Of a DNA stretch of 5,590 bases, positions 1 to 5,587 are shown piece by piece. Below the pieces are notes generated by a model that saw nothing but the letters and a program-made list of their open reading frames with translations, was not told where the DNA came from and searched no databases. Origin of the DNA: Cyclobacteriaceae bacterium (lineage in GTDB: Bacteria > Bacteroidota > Bacteroidia > Cytophagales > Cyclobacteriaceae); assembly GCA_029882675.1 (NCBI GenBank), contig JAOUKJ010000302.1, forward strand, positions 1-5,590. Direction: 5' to 3'. Positions within the stretch are counted from its first letter, which is position 1. Each line of letters starts with the position of its first letter. The position numbers and the translations under genes are program-made.

Positions 1-5
1 AAATA

Positions 6-37
6 TTTGACATACTGTATCCATTTGGATACATTTG
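6..37 (+). promoter_or_regulatory. Bacteroidota-type promoter of the toxin-antitoxin operon
   Basis: A TTTG at 6-9 is followed after 20 bp by TACATTTG at 30-37, a perfect match to the Bacteroidota primary sigma-factor consensus (-33 TTTG, -7 TAnnTTTG). The first transcribed base is expected around 41-44, which falls on or just after the toxin start codon at 41. The mRNA may therefore be leaderless or nearly so. A sigma70-style reading (TTGACA at 7-12, 17 bp, TACATT at 30-35) covers the same bases. The palindrome at 16-33 fills the spacer and enters the -7 box. Confidence 0.7.
16..33. promoter_or_regulatory. Probable antitoxin operator (18-bp palindrome)
   Basis: TGTATCCA at 16-23 and TGGATACA at 26-33 are perfect 8-bp inverted arms separated by TT. 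The palindrome lies between the -33 and -7 elements and covers the first four bases of the -7 box, so a protein bound here would block RNA polymerase. Type II modules are usually repressed by their own antitoxin or toxin-antitoxin complex, and the downstream antitoxin has a helix-turn-helix. The palindrome is seen directly; the identity of the binder is inferred. Confidence 0.65.
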
Positions 38-40
38 TGA

Positions 41-346
41 ATGTATTCTATAGTAAAGACTGATGAATTTGATAAATGGTTACGTAAGTTAAAGGACTTA
101 AAAGCAAAGGCAAAGATCCTCTTCAGAATTCAGAGAATCGAGAAAAGTGGGAACTTTGGAGATTGTGAGCCAGTGGGACAGGGAATCAGTGAATTGAGAA
201 TACATTATGCAAAGGGATACCGCGTTTATCTTAAAGACATTGATGGAAAAATAGTGCTTTTAATAAACGGAGGTGATAAAGCTAGTCAGAATAAAGACAT
301 AGCAAAAGCAAAAAAAATTTGGAACGAATATAAAAAGCGAGAATAA
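41..346 (+). CDS. Type II toxin, RelE/ParE superfamily (HigB-like, HI1419/Gp49 type)
   Basis: This 101-aa protein is a likely growth-inhibiting toxin of a type II toxin-antitoxin pair. Family members of the HigB/RelE type cleave mRNA, often on the ribosome; that activity is inferred from the fold. The start FDKWLRKLKDLKAKAKI (residues 10-26), the central GNFGD-EPVGQGISELRIHYAKGYRVY (38-63) and the closing GGDKASQNKDI-KAKKIW (77-94) are the diagnostic blocks of the 'addiction module killer protein' group typified by Haemophilus HI1419. The length is normal for that group and the gene is intact. The ATG at 41 gives the expected N-terminus, although it lies only three bases after the -7 box and has no Shine-Dalgarno site. 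The stop overlaps the antitoxin start by one base (TAATG), so the pair is probably translationally coupled. The toxin-first order is the HigBA arrangement. Confidence 0.9.
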   Translation: MYSIVKTDEFDKWLRKLKDLKAKAKILFRIQRIEKSGNFGDCEPVGQGISELRIHYAKGYRVYLKDIDGKIVLLINGGDKASQNKDIAKAKKIWNEYKKRE

Positions 347-621
347 TGGCAACAAAATTTGATATAGCTGAATATCTTGATAGTGATGAAATGATCAAAA
401 CATATCTTGATACAGTTCTTGAAGAAGGAAACTCAAATGATATAATTACAGCACTAGGACATGTAGCCAAGGCTGTTGGAATGTCAAAAATTGCAGAGGA
501 TACCGGATTAAGCAGGACAAGTCTTTATAAAGCGTTATCGGAAGGCGCAAGGCCACAATTTGAAACAATATTGAAAGTGCTGAGAGCAGTAGGGGGTCGC
601 CTGAATTTAAATGCAACATAA
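346..621 (+). CDS. Antitoxin, HTH addiction-module antidote (HI1420 type)
   Basis: This 91-aa protein is the likely antidote that neutralises the upstream toxin and represses the operon. The layout is typical of the HI1420-like 'putative addiction module antidote' group: FDIAEYLDSDEMI-YL at the N-terminus (5-21), LEEGNSNDIITALGHVAKAVGM (25-46), then a Cro/C1-type helix-turn-helix. The HTH runs roughly over residues 46-65 (SKIAEDTGLSRTSLYKALS) and is followed by P-FETILKVLRAVGGRLNL (70-88). Length and motifs are intact. The start ATG (346-348) shares its A with the toxin stop codon. The palindrome at 16-33 is the obvious candidate target. The coding part ends three bases before the first long repeat, which fits a compact mobile unit. 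The family assignment is strong; specific partner binding is inferred from adjacency. Confidence 0.9.
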   Translation: MATKFDIAEYLDSDEMIKTYLDTVLEEGNSNDIITALGHVAKAVGMSKIAEDTGLSRTSLYKALSEGARPQFETILKVLRAVGGRLNLNAT

Positions 622-623
622 TT

Positions 624-755
624 CCACAACATGTTACATACGCCATGCGGGAGTTGTCCCGGAACACAAGCCACTTTTCTCTTTAAAAACAATTCCGTAA
701 ATTGACAAGGGAAGGTTGCATGTGTCCGCCGGACGCATGTAGCTACACGTTGGCG
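624..755 (+). repeat. attC-like palindromic repeat, copy 1
   Basis: This ~132-bp element is about 74% identical to copy 2 over its first 82 ungapped positions (628-709 against 2207-2288). The left end is CCACAAC (624-630) and the right end GTTGGCG (749-755). Inside these, GTTACATACG (633-642) can pair with CGCATGTAGC (734-743) with one A-C mismatch and one T-G wobble. Two unpaired bases separate the boxes on the left and five on the right, like the unpaired central spacer of integron attC sites. Smaller hairpins sit in the centre: CGGGA/TCCCG (648-661) and CATGTGTCCG/CGGACGCATG (719-739). The right end does not fit the GTTRRRY consensus beyond GTT, so a non-integron Bacteroidota intergenic repeat remains possible. 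I see no T-run that would make it a standard terminator. Confidence 0.6.
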
Positions 756-761
756 TTCATT

Positions 762-2174
762 ATGTGGTATCCATCCAAATATTATCCTCTCAATTTTTAT
801 ATTTGTAGGGAACTTAATCTCATAAAATTGCCGGAACAGCAAAATATTGAATGGAAAGAGTCATGGCGGGATGAATACCTAAAGTGGGTATGTGGTTTTG
901 CCAATGCTAATGGCGGGAGAATAATAATTGGAAAAAATGATCGTGGAGAGATTGTCGGAATTAAGAACCAAAAGAAATTATTGGATGAACTTCCAAACAA
1001 AATACAAAACCACCTGGGTATCATATGCGATATTAATCTTGTCAAAACCAATGGAAAATGCCTGATTGAAGTAGTTGTTCCCGCCTATGATATCGCTATT
1101 TCATATCAAGGGAAATATCATTATAGAACCGGGAGTACAAAACAAGAGTTGAAGGGAACTGCCTTGAATAATTTTTTATTGAAAAAAGGTGGAAAAACAT
1201 GGGATGATATTGTTGAAAACAGGGCAACTCTTGATGTTATTGATCCAACTGCAATCGAAGATTTTCAAAGAAGCGCTTTTAATAGCAAAAGGTTACCCTT
1301 CATAAAGGAAGAACAAGACTTGGTAGGTATCCTTGACAATCTTTTGTTGATGGAAAATGGGGCTTTTAAAAGGTCTGCAATTCTGTTATTTGGCAAAACT
1401 CCAAATCGTTTTTATGTAAATGCTTATGTGAAGATAGGTCGTTTTGGCCGTTCTGATGATGACCTAAGATACCAGGAAATTGTAGAGGGAAATGCTTTTG
1501 GTTTAGCAGAAAAAGTTCTTCAGGTATTGGACCAAAAGTTTCTGATTTCACCTATAGTCTATGATGGAATTAAACGTATTGAAAAATGGGAGTATCCGTA
1601 TAAAGCCATCAGAGAGGCCATCATCAATGCCATAGTACATCGGGATTATTCCGGGGCGCCAATACAAATAAGTGTATATGATGATAAAATCATAATTTGG
1701 AACGAGGGAAGGCTCCCTGATGGGATGCAGATTGAAGATTTAAAAGTGAAACATTCCTCTCGTCCACATAATCCGATATTGGCTGATGTATTTTTTAAAG
1801 GTGGCTTAATAGAGGCGTGGGGCAGAGGAACAATCAGTATTGTAAATGAATGTATTATGGCAGGTCTTCCTGAGCCCTGTTTCAAAGCAGAATTTGGTGG
1901 TATATCAGTAACCCTATACAAAGATATATTCACGGAAAAATATTTAAAGGAATTAGGACTAAATGACAGACAGGTTAAAGCTGTCATTTACATAAAAGAA
2001 AACGATCAGATATCAAACAGCATATATCAAAAGATTTGCGACACCTCCGAAAGAACAGCGTCTCGTGACCTGGAAAAACTAACGGAAATGAAGGTGTTGG
2101 TCAGGATAGGTGAAAAGAAAGGAACTAAATACAAATTGAGAAAAGGCGGAAAAGTGGCGGATAATTTATGGTAA
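762..2174 (+). CDS. AlbA_2 (Schlafen-type) DNA-binding protein with GHKL ATPase-like domain and winged helix
   Basis: The protein has 470 aa from ATG 762. It resembles the COG2865 group of predicted regulators with an N-terminal AlbA_2 domain. Visible parts are: the AlbA_2 domain (about 28-120) with IEWKESWRDEYLKWVCGFANANGG; a middle linker (about 150-275); a HATPase_c_4-like region with REAIINAIVHRDY (284-296), NEGRLPDG (314-321) and WGRGT (353-357); and a winged helix (about 400-460, LNDRQVKAVIYI onward). The biochemical role is not established; regulation or defence against foreign DNA are guesses from the domains. The start is uncertain. ATG 702 lies inside the repeat, so it is unlikely. 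Homologous N-termini as I remember them begin near LPEQQNIEWK, which would correspond to TTG 828 or the ATA at 822. A perfect TAnnTTTG box lies at 798-805, downstream of ATG 762. I kept 762 as the only in-frame ATG between the repeat and the domain. Context suggests horizontal transfer. Confidence 0.85.
   Translation: MWYPSKYYPLNFYICRELNLIKLPEQQNIEWKESWRDEYLKWVCGFANANGGRIIIGKNDRGEIVGIKNQKKLLDELPNKIQNHLGIICDINLVKTNGKCLIEVVVPAYDIAISYQGKYHYRTGSTKQELKGTALNNFLLKKGGKTWDDIVENRATLDVIDPTAIEDFQRSAFNSKRLPFIKEEQDLVGILDNLLLMENGAFKRSAILLFGKTPNRFYVNAYVKIGRFGRSDDDLRYQEIVEGNAFGLAEKVLQVLDQKFLISPIVYDGIKRIEKWEYPYKAIREAIINAIVHRDYSGAPIQISVYDDKIIIWNEGRLPDGMQIEDLKVKHSSRPHNPILADVFFKGGLIEAWGRGTISIVNECIMAGLPEPCFKAEFGGISVTLYKDIFTEKYLKELGLNDRQVKAVIYIKENDQISNSIYQKICDTSERTASRDLEKLTEMKVLVRIGEKKGTKYKLRKGGKVADNLW
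798..805 (+). promoter_or_regulatory. Candidate -7 promoter element of the AlbA_2 gene
   Basis: TATATTTG is a perfect match to TAnnTTTG. Transcription would start near 809-812 and leave a 10-20 base leader to the ATA at 822 or the TTG at 828, but it would exclude ATG 762. No TTG or TTTG is found at the expected distance upstream (around 774-777), so the box stands alone and the call is weak. AGGGAA at 807-812 could act as a ribosome-binding site for the later starts. Confidence 0.35.
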
Positions 2175-2195
2175 TGGCGGATAAATGGCGGATAA
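2155..2195 (+). repeat. Triple TGGCGGATAA repeat across the 3' end of the AlbA_2 gene
   Basis: The 10-mer TGGCGGATAA occurs at 2155-2164, 2175-2184 and 2186-2195. The first copy is inside the gene and the other two follow its TAA stop (2172-2174). The offsets (20 and 11 bp) place the copies in different frames, so this is not a simple protein repeat. It ends seven bases before the second attC-like repeat. It may reflect slippage or a damaged gene end. Confidence 0.7.
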
Positions 2196-2202
2196 AACGA
2201 CA

Positions 2203-2337
2203 CGCCAACATGCTACATATGCCATGTGAGGATTGTCCCACCCCTCAGGGCCCTTTTTCCTTACAAAACAAATCTGTAAATTGACAAAAAAACAGTGGCA
2301 TGGGTTCCGCACGGACACATGTAGCTGTCCGTTAAGT
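2203..2337 (+). repeat. attC-like palindromic repeat, copy 2
   Basis: This ~135-bp direct repeat of copy 1 has left end CGCCAAC (2203-2209) and right end GTTAAGT (2331-2337), which matches the attC core GTTRRRY. GCTACATATG (2212-2221) pairs with CACATGTAGC (2316-2325) with a single A-C mismatch, which would be a T-G wobble on the bottom strand. The unpaired spacers are again 2 bases on the left and 5 on the right. The hairpin seen in copy 1 as CGGGA/TCCCG appears here as GTG(A)GGA/TCCCAC, with changed pairs and one bulged A, so the structure is kept while the sequence drifts. The shared core includes GTAAATTGACAA (2276-2287). It probably marks the end of the cassette-like region. Confidence 0.6.
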
Positions 2338-2355
2338 TTCATGCCGTGATGCAGT

Positions 2356-2389
2356 AAAACCAACCGCACATTTCAGCACATTTGGTTTT
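2356..2389. repeat. Inverted repeat with internal direct repeat
   Basis: AAAACCAA (2356-2363) and TTGGTTTT (2382-2389) form a perfect 8-bp stem around an 18-base loop. The 8-mer GCACATTT occurs twice (2366-2373 and 2376-2383), the second copy overlapping the right arm by two bases. A T-run closes the stem, so it could weakly stop transcription coming from the left, but the loop is long and the stem is A+T-rich. Its function is unknown. Confidence 0.45.
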
Positions 2390-2423
2390 GCCAACACTCA
2401 ACCCCAATCTTGAAAAACCAAAA

Positions 2424-2662
2424 GAGCCATAAGCTGATATGCCAAGCGTGCACCAGGTTCTGAAAACGATGAAATCGAAAGGCAAGGGAATAATAAGCAT
2501 GAAGGTACTGGGCGCCCGTAAATTAAGCCTGACACTTTTGTCAAGTCAACGTTTAAGCGTCGGGTAAGGTGTTTTAAATTTTGTCGGAGTACCAGGCATA
2601 AAAAATGAGCATAGCCATAGCTATGTAAGTCTTTTGGTAACGAAGTTTTGCGGCACTGTAAC
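2424..2662 (+). ncRNA. Structured-RNA-like block, possible group II intron domain I remnant
   Basis: Nested complementary segments are dense here. TGCC (2440-2443) can pair with GGCA (2481-2484) around the hairpin CGAT-GAA-ATCG (2467-2477). GGTACT (2504-2509) pairs with AGTACC (2588-2593) and encloses CCCG (2515-2518) with CGGG (2561-2564). These in turn enclose TGACA-cttt-TGTCA (2530-2543). Finally CATAGC-CATA-GCTATG (2610-2625) is a perfect hairpin. Coding signal is absent. The ordering, and blocks such as GGAGTACCAGGCATAA and the following GGTAACGAAG, remind me of the region upstream of group II intron maturases in Bacteroidota. No reverse transcriptase gene and no convincing domain V are present, so it would be a truncated remnant. 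The pairings are directly visible; the intron identity is from memory and uncertain. Borders are approximate. Confidence 0.4.
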
Positions 2663-2706
2663 ATGGCTTCATGCTTTCCGCTTTCTTCGCTATTCTTTCT
2701 TCCCCT

Positions 2707-2740
2707 ATTGGGCCCATCACTAAATATTATTTTATATTAG
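2707..2740 (+). promoter_or_regulatory. Weak candidate promoter of the TMEM220-like gene
   Basis: ATTG at 2707-2710 and TATATTAG at 2733-2740 (one mismatch to TAnnTTTG) are 22 bp apart, slightly longer than ideal. Transcription would start near 2744, giving a leader of about 16 bases. The A-rich leader just before ATG 2760 is typical of Bacteroidota translation starts. Confidence 0.3.
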
Positions 2741-2759
2741 CGCCAAAAAAACGGTAACT

Positions 2760-3116
2760 ATGAAAATTGTCAACGCTGTATTCATCCTGATCTTCACTTA
2801 TTTTATTGTTGTGCAGTACAATGATCCCGATCCCATGATGTGGATAGTGATCTATGCCTATGCCGCCATGGTATGTGTTATGGCTATTTTGGGGAGGTTG
2901 AAAAAATATTTTATTTACGGAGGGCTCCTCATTTTTGTGGTACTGGCCGGCACCTTATTTACCAGTATGATCGAATGGGTCAATGCGGGCAACCAGACGG
3001 AGATATTTGATGAAATGTCTAAAGAAAGAATGTATGTTGAAGAAACCAGGGAATTTTTCGGACTGGTCATTGGTATCGCTGCACTGGTAGTCAACGGGGT
3101 GACGATAAAAAAATAG
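2760..3116 (+). CDS. Small TMEM220-family membrane protein
   Basis: This 118-aa inner-membrane protein is of unknown function. Four hydrophobic helices are visible at about residues 4-19, 26-45, 51-70 and 99-115. The short turn between helices 1 and 2 carries QYNDPDP (19-25) followed by W28. An acidic segment (80-98) ends in EETREFFGL, just before helix 4. The QYNDPDP turn plus an E-REF-GL motif is what I recall for the transmembrane family 220 (PF15071), found in animals and widely in Bacteroidota as single small proteins. The length fits the family. No catalytic residues can be named. ATG 2760 is the natural start because it opens helix 1 directly and follows an A-rich leader. It shares strand with the metalloprotease 53 bp downstream, so co-transcription is possible but not shown. 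Confidence 0.75.
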   Translation: MKIVNAVFILIFTYFIVVQYNDPDPMMWIVIYAYAAMVCVMAILGRLKKYFIYGGLLIFVVLAGTLFTSMIEWVNAGNQTEIFDEMSKERMYVEETREFFGLVIGIAALVVNGVTIKK

Positions 3117-3169
3117 CCTTTTTTGTAAATAGAACATATCGCTATATTCCAACTTTTTACCAAACAACC

Positions 3170-5587
3170 ATGTTTAAAAAAACACTTTACCTCCTGCTTT
3201 GTGTGCATTTGGCCCTGGTGCCATCCATCGCACAAAAGAAAAAAAGCAAAGCGAAAACAGATCAGTCAACCACTGAGAAAAAAGATAAAAAAGACGACAC
3301 CAAACCCTACGGCGAAGTGATTACGGACAAGGCCAAAACAGACCAGGGTCTGTTCACCGTACATCAGGTCGGCGAAAAGTACTATTTTGAGATACCCGAC
3401 TCCCTGCTGGAAAGGGAAATCCTTACGGTAAGCCGTATTTCAGGCATCGTAGAGGGATTTAGCTTTGGTGGGGCTGGCATGAAGGCCGGCAGTTCAAAAG
3501 TATTCCGCTGGCAAAAACACAATAATAAATTGCTGCTCAGGTATGTATCATACAGCAGTACGGCAAGTGAAGAACAGCCAATCTATCAGTCGGTGAAAAA
3601 TAATAATTTCGAGCCCATCATCTATGCCTTTGATATCGAGACGATGCCGAAAGACTCTTCATCCTATGTCATTGAGGTCAACGATTTCTTCACTTCAGAA
3701 ATACCGGCCATTGGCCCGGTCAATGACCGCAACAAAAAGCAATTTGAGATCAAGTCTGTCGATAAGAAGCGATCCATCATTGACGACATGCGCAGTTACC
3801 CGCTGAATACTGAGGTGACCCATATTCTCACCTATAGTGCTTCAAAGTTGCCCTCCAATGCTGCAGGGGCTACCTTGTCATTAAGGCTAAATCAGTCCTT
3901 TGTATTACTGCCCGTGAAACCGATGATGCCCCGTATATATGACCGCCGGGTAAACTATTTTTCTGTTAGTCAGGTAGACTACGGACTGGATGAGCAAAAA
4001 GCGGCTTCCCGGCGTTATGTGACCCGGTGGCGCCTGGAACCCAAAGACCCCGAGGCCTTCCAACGGGGGGAACTGGTGGAACCCATTAAACCCATTATCT
4101 ATTATATAGATCCTGCTACACCTGAAAAATGGAGAAAGTACATCAAACAGGGTGTAGACGACTGGCAGATTGCTTTCGAGCAAGCCGGATTTAAAAATGC
4201 GATTTTTGCCAAAGATCCCCCAACCAAAGAAGAAGATCCGGATTGGAGCCCGGAAGATGTCAGGTATTCGGTGATCAGGTACATTACCACCACGATACAA
4301 AATGCCATGGGGCCACATGTCCATGATCCGCGTTCAGGTGAGATCATAGAAAGTGATATCATGTGGTATCATAATGTGATGAACCTGTTGCGAAACTGGT
4401 ACTTTGTTCAAACGGCAGCGGTAAACCCGGAAGCCCAAAGTGTAAAGTTCAAAGACGAGGTCATGGGCGAACTCATACGTTTCGTCTCGGCACATGAGGT
4501 GGGGCATACCCTTGGATTACCCCATAACATGGGCGCAAGCTGGTCATACCCGGTGGATTCGCTGCGGTCGGCTGCTTTTACGAAAACCATGGGTACGGCT
4601 CCTTCCATTATGGACTATGCCCGCTTTAACTATATTGCCCAACCTGAAGACAAAGAAGTAGTCCTGATGCCGGGTATCGGTATTTATGACAAACATGCTA
4701 TCCGCTGGGCTTACAAACCCATTCCTTCAGCGACCACTCCCGATGAGGAAAAGGAAACCCTGCATGCCTGGATACGCGCACACGAAGACGACAACATGTA
4801 CCGGTTTGGATTTGCTAATGGCATTGATCCGACAGCACAGACAGAGGATCTGGGTGATAACGCCATGAAAGCCAGTGCATATGGCCTGGCTAACCTGAAA
4901 CGCATTGTGCCCAACCTCATCGAGTGGACCCGGGAAGATGGAAAAGACTATGACGATTTGGATGAATTGTACAATCAGGTCATTGGTCAGTTCCGGAGGT
5001 ATATTGGCCATGTCGCAACGAATGTTGGTGGCGTATATACCTTCAACAAAACCTACGACCAGGCCGGGGAAGTACATACCCATGTGCCAACTCCCTTACA
5101 GGCGGATGCAGTTCGTTTTCTCAATGAACATGTATTTACTACACCACAATGGCTTTTAGACAAAAACATTCTTGCTAAAATATCAAATGACGGTGTTGTT
5201 GAGAAGATTGAAGGCCTGCAGCATTTTGGCTTACAACGTTTATTAAATGAAGACCGCTTAAAAAGGGTCGTGGAGAACGGGGCTATTAATGGCAGAAATG
5301 CCTATCAGATTACGCAGTTGTTCAGTGACCTGAGATCCGGGATATGGTCTGAGCTGGCAGGTGGCAGAACCATTGACGCTTACCGCCGAAACCTGCAACG
5401 CAACCACATTGAGTTGTTGGGCAAACTGATCAAGTCCGGATCGGATGTAGGAGCCATGGCCCGGGCTGAGCTTGTGCAGCTACATCGCTCTGCGCAATCA
5501 GCTGCCGGACGGACGGCTGATACGCTGAGTAAATATCATTTGCAGGACATTGTAGAACGGATAAACCTGATATTGGAACCGCGATAA
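3170..5587 (+). CDS. Exported zinc-dependent metalloprotease (DUF5118-DUF5117-DUF4953)
   Basis: This complete 805-aa protein is probably a secreted or periplasmic zinc peptidase. It has a signal peptide (MFKKTLYLLLCVHLALVPSIA, cut likely after residue 21), a lysine-rich linker (23-45) and a DUF5118-like segment (about 47-95, with GLFTVHQVGEKYYFEIPDSLL). A DUF5117-like domain follows (about 100-290), then a DUF4953-like catalytic domain (about 300-620). The metzincin-type site HEVGHTLGLPH has H442, E443, H446 and H452, and SIMDY with M481 looks like the Met-turn. Three zinc-binding histidines and the catalytic Glu are intact, so it should be active; the substrate is unknown. The length is ordinary for this Bacteroidota family. 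Cys11 lies inside the hydrophobic core, so it is not a lipobox. The start at 3170 is fixed by the signal peptide. Upstream, TTTG (3122-3125) and TATATTCC (3143-3150) are only 17 bp apart and poor, so the gene may be read from the preceding one. Confidence 0.92.
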   Translation: MFKKTLYLLLCVHLALVPSIAQKKKSKAKTDQSTTEKKDKKDDTKPYGEVITDKAKTDQGLFTVHQVGEKYYFEIPDSLLEREILTVSRISGIVEGFSFGGAGMKAGSSKVFRWQKHNNKLLLRYVSYSSTASEEQPIYQSVKNNNFEPIIYAFDIETMPKDSSSYVIEVNDFFTSEIPAIGPVNDRNKKQFEIKSVDKKRSIIDDMRSYPLNTEVTHILTYSASKLPSNAAGATLSLRLNQSFVLLPVKPMMPRIYDRRVNYFSVSQVDYGLDEQKAASRRYVTRWRLEPKDPEAFQRGELVEPIKPIIYYIDPATPEKWRKYIKQGVDDWQIAFEQAGFKNAIFAKDPPTKEEDPDWSPEDVRYSVIRYITTTIQNAMGPHVHDPRSGEIIESDIMWYHNVMNLLRNWYFVQTAAVNPEAQSVKFKDEVMGELIRFVSAHEVGHTLGLPHNMGASWSYPVDSLRSAAFTKTMGTAPSIMDYARFNYIAQPEDKEVVLMPGIGIYDKHAIRWAYKPIPSATTPDEEKETLHAWIRAHEDDNMYRFGFANGIDPTAQTEDLGDNAMKASAYGLANLKRIVPNLIEWTREDGKDYDDLDELYNQVIGQFRRYIGHVATNVGGVYTFNKTYDQAGEVHTHVPTPLQADAVRFLNEHVFTTPQWLLDKNILAKISNDGVVEKIEGLQHFGLQRLLNEDRLKRVVENGAINGRNAYQITQLFSDLRSGIWSELAGGRTIDAYRRNLQRNHIELLGKLIKSGSDVGAMARAELVQLHRSAQSAAGRTADTLSKYHLQDIVERINLILEPR

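Larger units (their letters stand above)
750..2331 (+). mobile_element. Putative integron-type gene cassette carrying the AlbA_2 gene
   Basis: If the two repeats are attC sites cut between G and TT of the right-hand core, this ~1.58-kb segment is one excisable cassette: one gene plus one attC. Its left end (TTGGCGT, after G749) is complementary to the left core of its own repeat (ACGCCAA, 2202-2208), which is required for a circular cassette to have a self-matching site. The gene is on the same strand as the toxin-antitoxin pair, as in cassette arrays. Toxin-antitoxin modules with their own promoters are well known in chromosomal cassette arrays, which fits the left neighbour. No integrase or attI is visible here. 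Confidence 0.45.
2338..2759. other. 422-bp intergenic region without a supported protein gene
   Basis: I find no open reading frame with recognisable protein features on either strand. The stretch holds an inverted repeat (2356-2389), a structured-RNA-like block (about 2424-2662) and a short A+T-rich leader before the next gene. The sequence ACTTAAC, which would be the left core of a third cassette site matching the GTTAAGT at 2331, does not occur here. The cassette-like array therefore seems to end at copy 2. Confidence 0.6.

Noticed and set aside
648..661. CGGGA/TCCCG hairpin after the antitoxin gene as a terminator
   Set aside because: The stem is only 5 bp and no T-run follows it; it is better read as an internal hairpin of the repeat.
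702..761. Upstream in-frame ATG (702) that would extend the AlbA_2 protein by 20 residues
   Set aside because: It lies inside the attC-like repeat, is not part of any recognisable domain, and the peptide (MTREGCMCPP...) is explained by translating the repeat.
767..774. GTATCCAT, identical to part of the toxin-antitoxin operator half-site, upstream of the AlbA_2 gene
   Set aside because: There is no second inverted arm (CCAAATA follows), so an 8-base match is within chance.
2174..2284. A 36-aa frame starting in the TAATG overlap after the AlbA_2 gene (MADKWRIKRHANM...)
   Set aside because: Nearly all of it is the TGGCGGATAA repeat and the attC-like element, and it has no recognisable protein features.
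2425..2461. GAGCC...GGTTCTG segment resembling group II intron domain V
   Set aside because: The basal pairs fit, but the interior cannot form the expected helix with a GNRA-type loop, and it precedes rather than follows the domain-I-like block.
2398..2664. An 88-aa reverse-strand open frame in the intergenic region
   Set aside because: The peptide resembles no family I know, and the same bases are better explained by nested RNA-type pairings on the + strand.
3905..4324. Reverse-strand 139-aa open frame inside the metalloprotease gene
   Set aside because: It lies wholly opposite a well-supported domain of the protease and shows no family features.
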